Positions 16,334 to 27,844 are shown, numbered from the stretch's first letter. The stretch: DNA of 64,000 nucleotides from Pseudomonas sp. Leaf58 (GCF_003627215.1 NZ_CP032677.1:4965501-5029500); one strand, 5' to 3'. The notes: generated by a model from the letters alone, not told the origin. Translations and numbers: made by a program.

Positions 16334-18250
16334 ATGTATCAATGGTTCGCCCAATCGTTGGGCAATATGAGCGTCAATCGCAAACTGGGGCTGGGTTTCG
16401 GCCTGGTGCTGCTGTTGACCCTGGCCATCACCGTTGCCGGTTGGCTGGGCATGGACAGCATTATCGACCGTGGCGACAAACTCGGTAACATCTCGGTCAT
16501 CCAGCAGTACACCCAGGAACTGCGCATCGCCCGCCAGCATTACGAGCGGCGCCGTGATGAAGCCTCGGTGGCGGAACTGGATAAAGCCCTGGCCAACCTC
16601 GACCGCCAGGTGCAGCTGATGCTCGGGCAGATCGAACACCCAGCCGACCGCCAGCGCCTGGAGCAACAGCGCGAGGCCGTGCACACCTACCAGCAGGCGT
16701 TCAACGTACTGAAGCAAGCCGGCCAGCGCCGCCAAGCCAGCCGTGACATGCTGGGCGACAGCGCCGACAAGGCCGTGGAGCTGGTCGAGCGGGTACAACG
16801 GGGCCTGCTGCAAAGTGGCGTTATCACTCAGTACCAGCACGCGGTAGCAGTCAGTGCCTTGTTGCAGCAGGCGCGCTTCCAGGTACGCGGCTACACCTAC
16901 AGCGGCAATGCCGAATTCCAGCAAACGGCGCTGAAGGCCATCGACCAGGCCCTCACCGAGCTACGCGCGCTGCCGGCCAAGGTGGCTGCAGAGCATGCCG
17001 CTAGCCTGGACGATGCCGCCACCGCTATGGCCGGTTACCGCGATGCGGTCAGCCAGTTCGGTAACGCCCAGGCCGCCAGTGATCAAGCCCTACAGCGCAT
17101 GGCCGAGCAGGGCACTGTACTGCTGCAGACCAGCCAGGCGATGACCACTTCACAAACCGCGGTGCGCGACGCGGGGGCGGCCCAGGCCAAGACCCTGCTC
17201 GCCGCTGCCACTGCCCTGGCCCTGGCCCTGGGCCTGCTGGCGGCCTGGGCTATCACCCGGCAGATCATCATCCCACTGCGCCAGACCTTGCGCGCCGCAG
17301 AACGCGTGGCCAATGGCGACCTGACCCAGGACCTGCAGGTACAACGCCGCGACGAACTGGGCCAGTTGCAAGCCAGTATGCAGCGCATGACCCAGGGCCT
17401 GCGCGAACTGATCGGCGGCATCGGCGATGGCGTCACGCAAATCGCCAGCGCTGCCGAGGAACTGTCGGCGGTAACCGAGCAGACCAGTGCCGGGGTCAAC
17501 AACCAGAAGGTCGAAACCGACCAAGTGGCAACCGCCATGAACCAGATGACCGCCACCGTGCACGAAGTGGCACGCAATGCCGAGCAAGCCTCGGAGGCCG
17601 CCTTGATGGCCGACCAGCAAGCCCGCGAAGGTGACCGCGTGGTAGGCGAAGCGGTGGCGCAGATCGAGCGCCTGGCCTGTGAAGTGGTCAACTCCAGCGA
17701 AGCGATGAACCAGCTCAAGGCCGAAAGCGACAAGATCGGTAGTGTGCTTGACGTGATCAAATCGGTGGCCCAGCAAACCAACCTGCTGGCCCTCAACGCT
17801 GCCATCGAAGCCGCCCGTGCCGGTGAGGCCGGGCGTGGCTTTGCCGTGGTGGCCGACGAAGTGCGTAGCCTGGCCCAGCGCACTCAGCAGTCGACCGAAG
17901 AGATCGAAGAGCTGATTGCCGGCCTGCAAAGCGGCACCCAGCGTGTAGCCAGTGTGATGGACAACAGCCGCCAGCTGACCGACAGCAGCGTCGAACTGAC
18001 CCGCCGTGCCGGCAGCTCGTTGGAAACCATTACCCGGACGGTGTCGTCGATCCAGGCAATGAACCAGCAGATTGCCACTGCGGCAGAGGAACAAACGGCC
18101 GTGGCCGAAGAGATCAACCGCAGCGTGATGAACGTACGGGATATTTCTGACCAAACCTCGGCGGCCAGTGAAGAAACGGCCAGTTCCAGCGTGGAGCTGG
18201 CACGCCTGGGCACCCACTTGCAGGGGTTGGTGGGGCGGTTCAGGCTTTGA
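16334..18250 (+). CDS. mcpQ: Methyl-accepting chemotaxis protein with HBM-type ligand domain (McpQ-like)
   Basis: The 638-residue receptor has a cytoplasmic start, TM1 (about 17-38), a periplasmic all-helical domain of about 245 residues (helical bimodular type), TM2 (about 285-306), a HAMP domain (about 307-360) and a signalling coiled coil. The tip [20 protein letters not shown] is fully conserved. ATG 16334 is chosen over 16304 because GGGGAG lies seven bases upstream. In P. putida KT2440 the first of two adjacent receptors at this genomic position is McpQ, a citrate receptor. The symbol rests on that context and on domain type, not on an alignment, and the ligand is inference. Confidence 0.85.
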   Translation: MYQWFAQSLGNMSVNRKLGLGFGLVLLLTLAITVAGWLGMDSIIDRGDKLGNISVIQQYTQELRIARQHYERRRDEASVAELDKALANLDRQVQLMLGQIEHPADRQRLEQQREAVHTYQQAFNVLKQAGQRRQASRDMLGDSADKAVELVERVQRGLLQSGVITQYQHAVAVSALLQQARFQVRGYTYSGNAEFQQTALKAIDQALTELRALPAKVAAEHAASLDDAATAMAGYRDAVSQFGNAQAASDQALQRMAEQGTVLLQTSQAMTTSQTAVRDAGAAQAKTLLAAATALALALGLLAAWAITRQIIIPLRQTLRAAERVANGDLTQDLQVQRRDELGQLQASMQRMTQGLRELIGGIGDGVTQIASAAEELSAVTEQTSAGVNNQKVETDQVATAMNQMTATVHEVARNAEQASEAALMADQQAREGDRVVGEAVAQIERLACEVVNSSEAMNQLKAESDKIGSVLDVIKSVAQQTNLLALNAAIEAARAGEAGRGFAVVADEVRSLAQRTQQSTEEIEELIAGLQSGTQRVASVMDNSRQLTDSSVELTRRAGSSLETITRTVSSIQAMNQQIATAAEEQTAVAEEINRSVMNVRDISDQTSAASEETASSSVELARLGTHLQGLVGRFRL

Positions 18251-18276
18251 TCTTTGGAAGTGGGCGCCTGAACTGG

Positions 18277-18307
18277 CCTCTTCGCGGGTAAACCCGCTCC
18301 TACCGGT
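18277..18307. repeat. Single REP element after the first chemoreceptor gene
   Basis: TTCGCGGGTAAACCCGCTCC at 18281-18300, preceded by GCCTC and followed by TACCGG, is a solitary REP copy. It can form a short hairpin downstream of the receptor stop. Confidence 0.75.
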
Positions 18308-18342
18308 ACTGCGCAGGCTTTGAGCGTTGCGCAATACCGGTA

Positions 18343-18398
18343 AAATTTCCTACTTGTTGCAGTGAAATTTCCTACCTGATTATCAGGTCAAGTCCTAC
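18343..18398. repeat. Three CCTAC direct repeats at 22-23 base spacing
   Basis: AAATTTCCTACTTG (18343-18356) and AAATTTCCTACCTG (18365-18378) are near-identical, and AAGTCCTAC (18390-18398) is a weaker third copy. The CCTAC cores start 22 and 23 bases apart, about two DNA turns, so a protein could bind them on one face. The third overlaps the -35 part of the FliA-like promoter. Confidence 0.6.
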
Positions 18399-18415
18399 AG
18401 CTCCGCTGCCGATGG
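18388..18415 (+). promoter_or_regulatory. FliA-like promoter for the second chemoreceptor gene
   Basis: TCAAGTCC (18388-18395), twelve bases, then GCCGATGG (18408-18415). Both boxes match the promoter of the neighbouring receptor gene, but the spacer is one base longer than the optimum. It lies about 60 bases before the start codon. Confidence 0.6.
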
Positions 18416-18476
18416 GCTGAGGTGTGATGCTGGCAATGCGCCCGCATCCCCTCTCTCAATTGCACGGAGACTCACC

Positions 18477-20420
18477 ATGCTCGGCTACCTCAACCGCAAG
18501 CTTGGCAACATCAGTGTCGCGGCCAAGCTTGCCCTCGGCTTTGCCGTGGTCCTGCTGCTTACCCTGGCCACCACCGTTAGCGGCTGGCGTGCGCTGGATG
18601 GCGCCATTATCCGTTCAGAACAGCTCAGCGAAATCGGCCGGATCAATGACCTGACCAAAGACCTGCGCGCGGAACGTATCACCTACCGAGTGCTCAACGA
18701 TGACGCCAGCAAGGCCCGTATCGCCACTGTCCTCGAACAACTGAACAGCATGCTGACCACCCTGCAGCAACGCAGCCATGTCGATGAATCACGCCAAATG
18801 CTGACCCAGAAGCTGGAACTGCTGCAGCGTCTGCGCAACGACTTCGCCGAACTGCAGCGTGCCGTCAGCGAGCGAGTTGCCCGCCGCGAGGCCATGCAGG
18901 CACAGGAAGAAAAGCTCGCGGCGGTCATCGACGAGTTGCAGACCCAAGCCCTGTTGAAAATGCCCGCCGACAGCCAGCAAGGCAGTGTGCTGGGGCTGAT
19001 GGACACCCTCAGCAGGCATGTCGACAGCGCCAACCAACAAAGCCTGGTACCGGCCTACACCTTCTCGCCGATCGAAGGCTTCGCCAGCGTGGGCGACAGC
19101 GCACTGGATGCCGCTGACACTGCCCTCGGGCAATTGCTACGCGGCATTGCACCGCTGAACCTGCCACGGTCTGTGACCGAGCAACCGGGTATCGCGCTGA
19201 ACAACTACCGAACGAGCCTGAAGCAGTATCGCAACAGTGCCATCCGCGTCGAACAGCTGCAAAGCAGCATGGAAAAAATGGGCGATGAACTGCGCGCCGT
19301 CAGCGTTGAGCTGAGCGAGCGCAAAATCGAGCAACGCGACAGCGAAGCCCTGGCCGCCCGCTCGCTGCTAACCAGCGTCGCCCTGCTGGCGCTGGCCGTG
19401 GGGGTGCTCGCCGGCTGGTTGATTACGTTGCAAATCACCCAACCCCTGCGCCAGACACTGGCCGTCGCCGCACGGATCGCCAAGGGCGACTTGAGCCAGG
19501 TCGAGCCCGTGCAACGCCGCGACGAAATGGGCCAGTTGCAGGCCAGTATGCGTGAGATGACCCTGAGCTTGCGCGAGCTAATCGGCGGCATCGACCAAGG
19601 CGTCGGCCACCTGACCCAGGCCGCCACGCAACTGGCAACTGCCAGCGAAGACACCAAGCTGCGCATTAACCTGCAGCGCGAAGAGACCGACCAGGTGGCC
19701 ACCGCCATGAACCAGATGAGTGCGACGGTGCAAGAGGTGGCGCAAAACGCCGAGCAGGCCTCGTTCGCGGCAACCAATGCTGACCAGCAGGCCCAGGTGG
19801 GCGACCAGGTGGTGGCTGAAGCCATCGGCCGTATCGAGCAACTGGCCAGCCAAATGGACCATTGCTTGGCGGCCATGCAACACCTGGCCGGCGAGAGCCA
19901 GCGCATCGGCAGCATTCTCGATGTGATCAAGTCGGTGTCCGAGCAGACCAACCTGCTGGCGCTGAACGCGGCGATCGAAGCGGCACGGGCGGGTGAAGCC
20001 GGGCGCGGTTTTGCCGTGGTTGCCGATGAGGTTCGCGGTCTGGCCCAACGCACCTCGACGGCGACCGAGGAGATTGGCCAACTGATCGACAGCTTGCACC
20101 ACGGTACCGACGAAGTGACCCGCTTACTGGATAGCAGCAAGAGCCTGACCGAGCAAAGCGTGGATCTAAGCCGCAGGGCTGGGCACGCGCTGAGCCAAAT
20201 CACCGAAACGGTATCTAGCATCCAGGGCATGAACCAGCAAATCGCTACTGCCAGCGAAGAGCAGAGCGTGGTCGCCGAACAGATCAACCGAAGTGTGCTG
20301 AATGTGCGAGACGCTTCGGATCAGACCAGTGCGGCCAGTGAGCAGACGGCGGCTTCGAGTGGGGAGCTGGAGCAGCTGGGGCAGCAGTTGCGGGGGATGG
20401 TCGGGCGGTTCAGCATTTGA
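18477..20420 (+). CDS. Methyl-accepting chemotaxis protein with HBM-type ligand domain (second copy)
   Basis: This 647-residue receptor is built like its upstream neighbour: TM1 (about 15-36), a helical periplasmic domain of about 255 residues, TM2 (about 300-322), HAMP, and a signalling domain with [20 protein letters not shown] at the tip. The two share the start motif [16 protein letters not shown], the HAMP region PLRQTL-AAR/ER-AxGDL and most of the cytoplasmic part, but their ligand domains are diverged, so they probably sense different compounds. ATG 18477 follows ACGGAGA. The pair looks like an old tandem duplication. The ligand is unknown. Confidence 0.9.
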   Translation: MLGYLNRKLGNISVAAKLALGFAVVLLLTLATTVSGWRALDGAIIRSEQLSEIGRINDLTKDLRAERITYRVLNDDASKARIATVLEQLNSMLTTLQQRSHVDESRQMLTQKLELLQRLRNDFAELQRAVSERVARREAMQAQEEKLAAVIDELQTQALLKMPADSQQGSVLGLMDTLSRHVDSANQQSLVPAYTFSPIEGFASVGDSALDAADTALGQLLRGIAPLNLPRSVTEQPGIALNNYRTSLKQYRNSAIRVEQLQSSMEKMGDELRAVSVELSERKIEQRDSEALAARSLLTSVALLALAVGVLAGWLITLQITQPLRQTLAVAARIAKGDLSQVEPVQRRDEMGQLQASMREMTLSLRELIGGIDQGVGHLTQAATQLATASEDTKLRINLQREETDQVATAMNQMSATVQEVAQNAEQASFAATNADQQAQVGDQVVAEAIGRIEQLASQMDHCLAAMQHLAGESQRIGSILDVIKSVSEQTNLLALNAAIEAARAGEAGRGFAVVADEVRGLAQRTSTATEEIGQLIDSLHHGTDEVTRLLDSSKSLTEQSVDLSRRAGHALSQITETVSSIQGMNQQIATASEEQSVVAEQINRSVLNVRDASDQTSAASEQTAASSGELEQLGQQLRGMVGRFSI

Positions 20421-20439
20421 GATTGTCGGGGGCTGCTTT

Positions 20440-20511
20440 GCAGCCCTATCGCCGGCAAGAAAGCACAGAGGTCGAGATCTATGCAGTACCTGTGGGAGCT
20501 GCCGGCGAATG
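20440..20511. repeat. Degenerate REP-like pair (CGCCGGC class) between a chemoreceptor gene and the ABC operon
   Basis: CAGCCCTATCGCCGGCAAGA (20441-20460) and TGTGGGAGCTGCCGGCGAAT (20491-20510) are the two arms, matching the second REP class seen near 61.2 kb. GGGGGCTGCTTTGCAGCCC before them and GGGGCGCAAAGCGCCCC after them form extra hairpins at the convergent gene ends. Confidence 0.65.
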
Positions 20512-20533
20512 GGGCGCAAAGCGCCCCCAGCGG

Positions 20534-21268
20534 TTACAGCACCTGGCGCAGGAACGCCTGCGCACGCGGGTCTTTGGGCGAGGCAAAGAATGCAGCCGGG
20601 GCTGAGTCTTCCAGCAGTTTGCCATGGTCGAAGAACAGCACCCGGTCGGCTACTTCGCGGGCAAAGCCCATTTCGTGGGTAACGCAGACCATGGTCATGC
20701 CTTCCTGGGCCAGGGTCTTCATTACATCCAGCACCTCGCCGACCATTTCCGGGTCGAGCGCCGAGGTCGGCTCGTCGAACAGCATCACTTTCGGGTCCAT
20801 GGCCAAGGCCCGGGCAATGGCTACCCGCTGCTGCTGGCCACCGGAAAGCCGCGACGGGAACTCGTTAGCTTTCTGCGCAATGCCGACCTTTTCCAGCAAC
20901 GCCCGGGCCTTGGCTTCACGCTCGGCCTTGTTGCGCTTGCGCACCACCTTCTGCGCCAGGCACAGGTTTTCCAACACCGTCATGTGCGGGAACAGGTTGA
21001 AGTGCTGGAACACCATGCCGACTTCGCGGCGGTAGGCGTTAATGTCGGTTTTCGGGTCGGCCAACTGCAGGCCGTCGATGGCCACATGGCCTTGGTCGAA
21101 ATGTTCCAGGCCGTTGAGGCAGCGCAGGAAGGTCGACTTGCCCGAACCCGATGGGCCGAGCACCACCACCACTTCGCCCTTGGCCACCTGGGTGGTGACG
21201 TTATCCACAGCCCGTACCACGTGGCCACGGGTGTCGAAGACTTTCAGCAGGTCACGGACTTCAATCAC
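20534..21268 (-). CDS. Polar amino acid ABC transporter, ATP-binding protein
   Basis: This 244-residue ABC ATPase has Walker [10 protein letters not shown], the Q-loop region [17 protein letters not shown], signature [15 protein letters not shown], Walker [14 protein letters not shown] and the H-loop CVTHEMGFA. It energises uptake with the permease and binding protein upstream. A GTG start at 21268 (reading [13 protein letters not shown]) is preferred over an ATG at 21301 because GGAGG lies ten bases before it and the longer N-terminus (PAGSSGG) is not family-like. It then overlaps the permease stop by eight bases. Confidence 0.93.
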   Translation of the reverse strand: MIEVRDLLKVFDTRGHVVRAVDNVTTQVAKGEVVVVLGPSGSGKSTFLRCLNGLEHFDQGHVAIDGLQLADPKTDINAYRREVGMVFQHFNLFPHMTVLENLCLAQKVVRKRNKAEREAKARALLEKVGIAQKANEFPSRLSGGQQQRVAIARALAMDPKVMLFDEPTSALDPEMVGEVLDVMKTLAQEGMTMVCVTHEMGFAREVADRVLFFDHGKLLEDSAPAAFFASPKDPRAQAFLRQVL

Positions 21269-22223
21269 TTTGCGCAAGCCTCCGCTCGAGCCGGCTGGCA
21301 ATGTGCGACAGCGGCAGGTTGATCAGCAGGTACAAGCCTGCCACGCAGAACCAGATCTCGAAGGTAGAGAACGAGGTGGTGATGGCCTCACGGCCGCTCT
21401 TGGTCAGCTCGGTGATGGCGATCACCGACACCAACGAGGTGTCCTTGACCAGGCTGATGAACTGGCCGGCCAACGGCGGCAGCACACGCTTGAAGGCCTG
21501 TGGCAGGATCACGTGGCGCATCGACTGGCCCGCGTTGAGGCCTAGCGAGCGGGCGGCTTCGTTCTGGCCCTTGGCGATCGATTGCACGCCAGCACGAACG
21601 ATTTCGGCCACGTAGGCACCGGTGAACAGCGCCAGTGCGGCTACCCCGGCAAATTCGCGGGACAGGTTGAGCACGGTGCCGATGAAGAAGTAGAAGATGA
21701 AGATCTGTACCAGCAGCGGCGTGCCGCGTACAAGTTCAACATACACCGTCGACAGGTCGCGCAGGGTTGGGTTGTTCGATAACCGGCACAAGCCGGCGAA
21801 CAGGCCGATCACCAGGCCGAAAGCCCCGGACACCACCGAAATCCACAAGGTGGTCCACAGGCCCCAAGCCAGCGGGCCAGCTGCCCAGTGCCGGGTAACG
21901 CCAATGGGGTCGCCTTCGGCAACATCGTCGCCGCGGCTCAATTGCAGGCTGTCCTTGGCCACATCGAGCACTTGCTCTGCACCGCTTTCGTCCTTCAGCG
22001 TAACGCGAGCGTTATCGCCGGAGATGACGATCTCCTGCACGCTACCGTAGCTGGCCGCGCGTTGGGTTTCCTCGGCCTTATAGGCGAAGTACTGGGGTAC
22101 GCGGTTCCAGCGCCACTCGTAGGAAATCATCGAGGTGGCCATGTACAGGCTGAACGCCAGGCCCACCAGGACCAGGGCGGTCAGCCCATGCCATGGCCAT
22201 TGGGCTTTCTTGTGTTTGATCAC
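21261..22223 (-). CDS. Polar amino acid ABC transporter, permease
   Basis: This 320-residue inner-membrane protein has one N-terminal membrane helix (about 12-34), a periplasmic segment of about 80 residues, and then the five-helix HisMQ-type core. The core holds the EAA loop [23 protein letters not shown], which contacts the ATPase. The extra periplasmic segment is longer than in the basic HisM family. Only one permease gene is present, so the channel is presumably a homodimer. The substrate cannot be read from the sequence; amino acid or opine-type substrates are typical. Confidence 0.92.
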   Translation of the reverse strand: MIKHKKAQWPWHGLTALVLVGLAFSLYMATSMISYEWRWNRVPQYFAYKAEETQRAASYGSVQEIVISGDNARVTLKDESGAEQVLDVAKDSLQLSRGDDVAEGDPIGVTRHWAAGPLAWGLWTTLWISVVSGAFGLVIGLFAGLCRLSNNPTLRDLSTVYVELVRGTPLLVQIFIFYFFIGTVLNLSREFAGVAALALFTGAYVAEIVRAGVQSIAKGQNEAARSLGLNAGQSMRHVILPQAFKRVLPPLAGQFISLVKDTSLVSVIAITELTKSGREAITTSFSTFEIWFCVAGLYLLINLPLSHIASRLERRLAQSD

Positions 22224-22302
22224 GTGGGGTACTTCCGTAAATGCGAACGCGCAGGGTTTGCCTGCGCGTCGAGGTCATAAAGCCGGGCTTGTGGCCTGGG
22301 CC

Positions 22303-23103
22303 TTACTCCATTTCCTTCAGCCAGTCCTTGTTCTTGAACCACTTGTCGTGAATACGATCGTAGGTCCCGTCGTGCTTGATCTGGTGCAGGAAGTTGTTGA
22401 TGAAGTTGACGCTGTCGTAGTCGCCTTTCTTCAGGCCGAAGGCCAGCGGCTCGTAGGTGAAGGGTTCTTCGAGGAACAGCAGCTTGCCGGCGCCGGCTTT
22501 CTCTACGGCCACCACGTTGTAGGGCGCGTCGTAAACGAAGGCATCAGCCTTGCCGTTGACCACGTCCATCACCGCTTCCTGCTCGTTGTCGTAGCCGTGG
22601 TACTTGGCTTTGCCGATCAGCTTCTTGGAAACCATTTCGCCTGTGGTGCCGAGCTTGGAGGTCAGGCGGTACTTCTCGTTGTTCAGGTCCTTGTACGACT
22701 TGATCTCGCCCGCCAGTTCCTTGCGGATCAGCAGGGTCTGGCCGACCACGATGAAGGGTTCGCTGAAGTTCAGGCGCAGGTTGCGTTCCTGGGTCAGGGT
22801 CATGCCGCTGCCGATCATGTCGAACTTGTCGGTGAGCAGGGCCGGGATGATGCCGTCATAGGCGGTGGAAACTGCCTCGAACTTGACGCCCATGGACTTG
22901 GCCATGGCTTTGAGGATATCGACTTCAAAGCCGATGATCTCGCCACGCTTGTTGGTCATTTGGAACGGCATGTAGGTTGGGTCCATGCCCACCCGCAGGG
23001 TGCCGCGCTTGACCGCGTCATCGATGGCGCCCGCCTGAGCCGCCGTCACGGCGACCAGGGCGGTGACACCGACCAGCAGCCGTGAAAGGTATTTCTTGAT
23101 CAT
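22303..23103 (-). CDS. Polar amino acid ABC transporter, periplasmic binding protein
   Basis: This 266-residue family 3 solute-binding protein has a signal peptide (KKYLSRLLVGVTALVAV, cleavage after AQA near residue 24). The mature start is GAIDDAVKRGTLRVGMDPTY, and the family signature GFEVDILKAMAKSMG comes soon after. DMIGSGMTLTQERNLRLNFSEP lies in the ligand cleft. The start at 23103 (MIKKYL) is preferred to one 18 bases earlier since it gives a normal signal peptide. It is the first gene of the three-gene operon. Confidence 0.94.
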   Translation of the reverse strand: MIKKYLSRLLVGVTALVAVTAAQAGAIDDAVKRGTLRVGMDPTYMPFQMTNKRGEIIGFEVDILKAMAKSMGVKFEAVSTAYDGIIPALLTDKFDMIGSGMTLTQERNLRLNFSEPFIVVGQTLLIRKELAGEIKSYKDLNNEKYRLTSKLGTTGEMVSKKLIGKAKYHGYDNEQEAVMDVVNGKADAFVYDAPYNVVAVEKAGAGKLLFLEEPFTYEPLAFGLKKGDYDSVNFINNFLHQIKHDGTYDRIHDKWFKNKDWLKEME

Positions 23104-23260
23104 CACCAAGTCCCCTAGCAAGAAAAGTAGCGAATCTTATTGTTGGCACGGCCGTACTGGCCGATGCGTCCTATCGGAGAGGGATGCTAACGCATGGCGG
23201 GCCGGGGACCTAGAGCCGGGGGGGACTTTGTTGGCCAAAATCGGGGGAAGGCGTTAAAAG

Positions 23261-23330
23261 CTTCGCGGGCAAGCCCGCTCCTACGGGGAATGTGTATCCC
23301 TGTAGGAGCGGGCTTGCCCGCGAATAGGCC
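23261..23330. repeat. Inverted pair of REP elements between the ABC operon and opgH
   Basis: CTTCGCGGGCAAGCCCGCTC (23261-23280) is followed after a short loop by the inverted GAGCGGGCTTGCCCGCGAAT (23306-23325). This close, near-perfect pair lies just after the opgH stop and probably ends that transcript. Confidence 0.88.
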
Positions 23331-23333
23331 GGG

Positions 23334-25907
23334 TCAGGCGCCGACGAGTGCCGGTTGGCCTTCATTCTCCGGGTGCAGCGGCAACAGCGGCGAATGCGGG
23401 TCGTTGTTGATCGACGCACGCCACACATCGATCCACGCCGCATTGTGCTGAGCCCACACTTGCTCGTGCAGGCGGCTCAGCGCCACCGGGTCGCTGAGCA
23501 GGGCCAGGCGAGTATTGAGGTCCAGCCCTTGCGGCCCAACCTCCATCGCCTTGGCCACACGCTCGGCACGCAGTGCCTCGATGGGTGCCGCCTGGCCATG
23601 ACGGGCAGTGGCCATGGCGCAGGCCAAGGCGTTCTGCCGCGGGTCGACCACAGCCCGGACGAAGCCGTCATGCAGGGCATGCCAGCGGTTTTCGTGGGTG
23701 TACTGGTCGGTAGCCAGCAGCTCTTGCGGGGTAGCGTACTCCTCGGGGATGAGGAACAGCTTCTCGTCCTTGGCCGCCAGGCCCAGGCGAGTGCGGCTGG
23801 AAATCACCGAAACCGGAATCGACAGCACCAACGACCCCACAATGGGCGCCAGCCACCACAGGAAGCTCGGGTTCAGCCAGGCCACCAGCGCCGCCCAGGC
23901 AATACCCAGCAGGGTCTGCGGGCCATGCCGGCGCACGGCTTCGCTCCACGGCGTGGAGTCGTCGTCGCGCTGCGGCGAGTTCCAGGTCGCGGCCCAGCCG
24001 AGGAACGCGGCCAGCACGAAGCGGGTGTGGAAAATCATCCGCACCGGCGCCAGCAGCATGGAGAACAGCATCTCCATCAGCATCGACAGGGTGACCTTGA
24101 TCCGCCCACCAAACTCGACGGCGCCCTTGGCCCAGATCAGGATGATGCTGAGCAGCTTGGGCAGGAACAGCAGCACGATGGTGGTGGAGAACAATGCCAC
24201 CGCCTTCTCCGGGTGCCACTGCGGCCACAGCGGGTAAAGCTGGTATGGCTCGATGAAGTACTGCGGCTCCATCAGGGTGTTGGTCGCCAGCAGTGCAGTC
24301 GACAGCACCAGGAACAGGAACCACAGCGGCGCCGACAAGTACGACATAACCCCGGTGAGGAACACCGCACGGTGCACCGGGTGCATGCCCTTGACCAGGA
24401 ACAGGCGGAAGTTCATCAGGTTGCCGTGGCACCAGCGGCGGTCGCGCTTGAGCTCGTCGAGCAGGTTGGGCGGCAACTCTTCATAACTGCCCGGCAGGTC
24501 GTAGGCAATCCACACGCCCCAGCCGGCGCGGCGCATCAGCGCGGCTTCGACGAAGTCGTGAGACAGGATTGCACCGGCGAACGCACCCTTACCTGGCAGC
24601 GGCGCCAGGGCGCAGTGCTCGATGAACGGCTTCATGCGGATGATCGCGTTGTGGCCCCAGTAGTGCGACTCGCCCAGCTGCCAGAAGTGCAGGCCGGCGG
24701 TGAACAACGGGCCGTACACGCGGGTGGCAAACTGCTGCATGCGCGCATACAGGGTATCCATGCCCGAAGCTTTCGGCCCGGTCTGGATGATACCGGCGTC
24801 CGGGTTGGCCTCCATCAAGCGCACCAGGCTGCTCAGGCACTCGCCGCTCATGACGCTGTCGGCGTCGAGCACCACCATGTACTTGTACTCCCCCCCCCAG
24901 CGACGGCAGAAGTCGTCGAGGTTGCCGCTCTTGCGCTTCACCCGGCGCCGGCGGCGGCGGTAGAAGATGCGGCCAAACCCTTTGGTTTCGCGGCACACGT
25001 CCAGCCAAGCCTGTTGCTCGGCCACGGCGATATCGGTGTCGTTGGTGTCGCTGAGCACGAAGAAATCGAAACGGTCGAGGTTGCCGCTGGCAGCCACCGA
25101 CTCGAACGTTGCGCGCAAGCCGGCGAACACCCGCGGCACGTCTTCGTTGCAGATCGGCATCACCAGCGCGGTACGCGCCTCGGGCGCGATCGGCTCGTTG
25201 CCGGCGCTGCTACCCGAAATCTTGTATTTGTCCCGCCCGGTGAGCAGCTCGAGGAAGCCCATCAGTGCGGTCCAGAAGCCCGCCGACACCCAGCAGAACA
25301 GGATGCCGAAGAGAATCAGGATGGAAGTCTGCAGGGCATATGGCCACACCTGCACGACGGTGTCCCACAGCGGCTGGCGAAGGATTTCGTCCAAGTCGAC
25401 GAACGACCAGCCCTGGTAAGGCAGGATGCCTTTCATGTACCAGCCGGCGACGATGGTCTGGCCGATCATCAGCGTCAGCAGGATGTACCGGCGGATCGAG
25501 CCAACCGTGCGCCAGCGTGCCGGCGGCAGCTCGCGCTTGGGTGGCTGCGGCGCATTGGGGCGGCCGGTCATGCGCCGCCACATGCGGATCAGCACGTTGG
25601 TGCGCCAAGGCTCGGGCACCACCTTGGTGCGCTTGATCGGCGGGGCGATCTTCAGGCACAGCCGACCACTGCCGTCGACGCCGAGCATCTCGGCGTCTTC
25701 CAGCTCGGCGGCGCTGCCCACGGTGAGGCGCGGGCCCACCGAGGCCTGTACGGCCTCGGCAGGGTTGGCGGCAGGGTTGGCCGCCAGGCGTTGGTGCAGC
25801 TCACTGAAGGACGAGCAGTTGGCGAGTTCTGCTCGCTGCTCGTCGCTCAGTGGTAAGTGAGCCAGGTACTCGCCAAGCGATACTGGCCTTGCGTTTGAGT
25901 TACTCAT
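23334..25907 (-). CDS. opgH: Glucan glucosyltransferase OpgH (osmoregulated periplasmic glucans)
   Basis: The 857-residue inner-membrane GT2 enzyme makes the beta-1,2 glucan backbone from UDP-glucose. A cytoplasmic N-terminus (about 1-135) leads into two helices, then the catalytic domain, then C-terminal helices. The catalytic domain carries [15 protein letters not shown], the metal-binding [11 protein letters not shown] and RDRRWCHGN (the QxxRW equivalent). The opgG stop overlaps its start by eight bases, so the genes are coupled. A run of nine C on the + strand at 24890-24898 (Gly-Gly-Glu codons) is the longest homopolymer I noticed. Confidence 0.97.
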   Translation of the reverse strand: MSNSNARPVSLGEYLAHLPLSDEQRAELANCSSFSELHQRLAANPAANPAEAVQASVGPRLTVGSAAELEDAEMLGVDGSGRLCLKIAPPIKRTKVVPEPWRTNVLIRMWRRMTGRPNAPQPPKRELPPARWRTVGSIRRYILLTLMIGQTIVAGWYMKGILPYQGWSFVDLDEILRQPLWDTVVQVWPYALQTSILILFGILFCWVSAGFWTALMGFLELLTGRDKYKISGSSAGNEPIAPEARTALVMPICNEDVPRVFAGLRATFESVAASGNLDRFDFFVLSDTNDTDIAVAEQQAWLDVCRETKGFGRIFYRRRRRRVKRKSGNLDDFCRRWGGEYKYMVVLDADSVMSGECLSSLVRLMEANPDAGIIQTGPKASGMDTLYARMQQFATRVYGPLFTAGLHFWQLGESHYWGHNAIIRMKPFIEHCALAPLPGKGAFAGAILSHDFVEAALMRRAGWGVWIAYDLPGSYEELPPNLLDELKRDRRWCHGNLMNFRLFLVKGMHPVHRAVFLTGVMSYLSAPLWFLFLVLSTALLATNTLMEPQYFIEPYQLYPLWPQWHPEKAVALFSTTIVLLFLPKLLSIILIWAKGAVEFGGRIKVTLSMLMEMLFSMLLAPVRMIFHTRFVLAAFLGWAATWNSPQRDDDSTPWSEAVRRHGPQTLLGIAWAALVAWLNPSFLWWLAPIVGSLVLSIPVSVISSRTRLGLAAKDEKLFLIPEEYATPQELLATDQYTHENRWHALHDGFVRAVVDPRQNALACAMATARHGQAAPIEALRAERVAKAMEVGPQGLDLNTRLALLSDPVALSRLHEQVWAQHNAAWIDVWRASINNDPHSPLLPLHPENEGQPALVGA

Positions 25908-27621
25908 CGGCAGGCAACTGATAGCTCCAGGTCTCGGTCAGCACTTTCTCGGTGGTGGCCGGGGTCCCGTTGGTGGGTGCCGCATCGGCGGCAGGTTGTT
26001 CGGCCTTGGCGGCTTTCTCGGCCTTGGCATGCTTGGCTGCAGCTTTGTCCTGCTTGGCGTCCTGGGCAGGCTTGGCGGCTTCGACCGGTACATCACGCAC
26101 CAGCGCGGCACGCATTTCGGTCGCTTTGTTGGCTTCCTTGATCTTCAGCCGCAGGGTCAGGCGCCAGCCCTTGCTCTCTGGGTTATAGCGCAGGTTGTTC
26201 TCGACCACCTCGGCGTTGTCGCCCACGCTGATCTGGCTGCGCACGGCAGTGTCTTCCGGCAGGGCGGCCAGCGCCGGGCCGGCGAAGTCGACCAGGAAGG
26301 CCACGCTGCCGTCTGGTTGGCGGATCAGGTTGGACTGTTTAACGTCGCCGGTGGAACGCAGGGTCTGCTTGACCCAGCCCAGCTCGGCGGCCTGGAACTT
26401 CGGCTCGTCGATGGTCCAGTGCAGGCGGTAGGCGTATTCGAACGGCTTGCCCGGCTCAGGCAGCTTCTCCGGGCTCCAGAAGGCCACGATATTATCGTTG
26501 GTCTCGTCGGCAGTCGGGATCTCGACCAGGTCGACAGTACCCTTGCCCCAGTCACCCTTCGGCTCGATCCAGGCGCTCGGGCGCTTCTGGTAGTTGTCAT
26601 CGAGGTCTTCGTAGTCGCTGAAGGCACGCTGACGCTGCATCAGGCCGAAACCACGCGGGTTCTCGACGCTGAAGTTGCTCACCGCCAGGTGTTTCGGGTT
26701 GTTCAGCGGGCGCCACAGCCACTCGCCGTTGCCGGCGTGGATCGACAGGCCTTCGGAGTCGTGCAGGGCCGGGCGGTAGTTGAGGACCTTGGACGGCTGG
26801 TTGGGGCCGAACAGGTACATGCTGGTGAGCGGGGCAATGCCCAGGCGGCTGACCTGGTCACGCAGGAACACACGGGACTGCACATCGACCACGGTGTCGG
26901 CGCCTGGACGCAGGATGAGCTTGTAGGCGCCCGTGGAACGCGGCGAGTCCAGCAGGGCGTAGATCACCAGGTGCTTGTCGGCCGGCTTGGGCTTCTCGAC
27001 CCAGAACTCGGTGAAGCGCGGGAACTCTTCGCCCGACGGCAGCGCGGTGTCAATGGCCAGGCCACGGGCCGACAAGCCGTATACGTGGCCCTTACCGACC
27101 ACGCGGAAATAGCTGGCGCCAAGCAGGGTCATGATTTCATCCTGCTTGTCGGCCTTGTTGATCGGGTACAGCACGCGGAAACCGGCGTAACCCAGGTTCT
27201 TGGTGGTTTCCGGGTCGTGCGGCACGTCACCGAATTCGAAGCGGTTCGGGTCGTACTTGATTTCCTCGACCTTGGAGGCGGTGACCTCGTTGATCTTGAC
27301 CGGGGTGTCGAAGTGCATGCCCTGGTGATAGAACGACAGCTTGAACGGGGTCTTGTCCTTGGCCCACTCGGCCTTTTCCTGCAGGAAATGAATCTTCTGG
27401 TAGTCCGCGAACTTCATGTCACGGAATACCGCCGGCAGGTTGCTTTTCGGTGCTTCGTACTTCTGGCCGGCCAGATCCTTTGCCTTGGCTGCAACATCGT
27501 CAAGATTGAATGCCCACAGCTGGCCCGCGCTCATCAGGCCGACCAGTGCCACACTGGCCGCCAGGACCTTGCGCAGCCCGGTGCCGGGGATTCTTGATGC
27601 TTTTTGGGGACTAACAATCAC
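25900..27621 (-). CDS. opgG: Periplasmic glucan biosynthesis protein OpgG
   Basis: The protein has 573 residues with a GTG start at 27621. Codons read [13 protein letters not shown], and a signal peptide ([21 protein letters not shown]) leads to the mature start [23 protein letters not shown] lies seven bases before the GTG; the longer open frame upstream is not family-like. OpgG is needed for branching and release of the glucan made by OpgH. Family segments include [20 protein letters not shown] and [17 protein letters not shown]. The C-terminal 60 residues are a Lys/Ala-rich tail ([15 protein letters not shown]), a feature of pseudomonad versions. Confidence 0.95.
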   Translation of the reverse strand: MIVSPQKASRIPGTGLRKVLAASVALVGLMSAGQLWAFNLDDVAAKAKDLAGQKYEAPKSNLPAVFRDMKFADYQKIHFLQEKAEWAKDKTPFKLSFYHQGMHFDTPVKINEVTASKVEEIKYDPNRFEFGDVPHDPETTKNLGYAGFRVLYPINKADKQDEIMTLLGASYFRVVGKGHVYGLSARGLAIDTALPSGEEFPRFTEFWVEKPKPADKHLVIYALLDSPRSTGAYKLILRPGADTVVDVQSRVFLRDQVSRLGIAPLTSMYLFGPNQPSKVLNYRPALHDSEGLSIHAGNGEWLWRPLNNPKHLAVSNFSVENPRGFGLMQRQRAFSDYEDLDDNYQKRPSAWIEPKGDWGKGTVDLVEIPTADETNDNIVAFWSPEKLPEPGKPFEYAYRLHWTIDEPKFQAAELGWVKQTLRSTGDVKQSNLIRQPDGSVAFLVDFAGPALAALPEDTAVRSQISVGDNAEVVENNLRYNPESKGWRLTLRLKIKEANKATEMRAALVRDVPVEAAKPAQDAKQDKAAAKHAKAEKAAKAEQPAADAAPTNGTPATTEKVLTETWSYQLPADE

Positions 27622-27844
27622 GAGCAACCCTCGCCGAAAACAGATCATGAAACCAACGGCCAGCGACAAATGCCGGGTTGGCGAGCACTGTTCGGACCCC
27701 GTGAGGGCGTAATGATTCCCCAAACGGTTCCAGACAATGCTCGAGTCAGAGTGAAACGAACCTGCGAACGCAGGTCCATGCAGCGCGCGATTATCCAGCA
27801 GGTCGCGTGACAACGCATCAGGCTGGAACAACTATTTATCGTAC

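Noticed and set aside
23355..25856. 833-residue open frame on the + strand opposite opgH
   Set aside because: Antisense shadow of a high-GC gene; His/Arg/Gln-rich, no recognisable domain, while the - strand frame is a clear OpgH.
25996..27597. 533-residue open frame on the + strand opposite opgG
   Set aside because: Antisense shadow with no ribosome site or family features; OpgG on the other strand is unambiguous.
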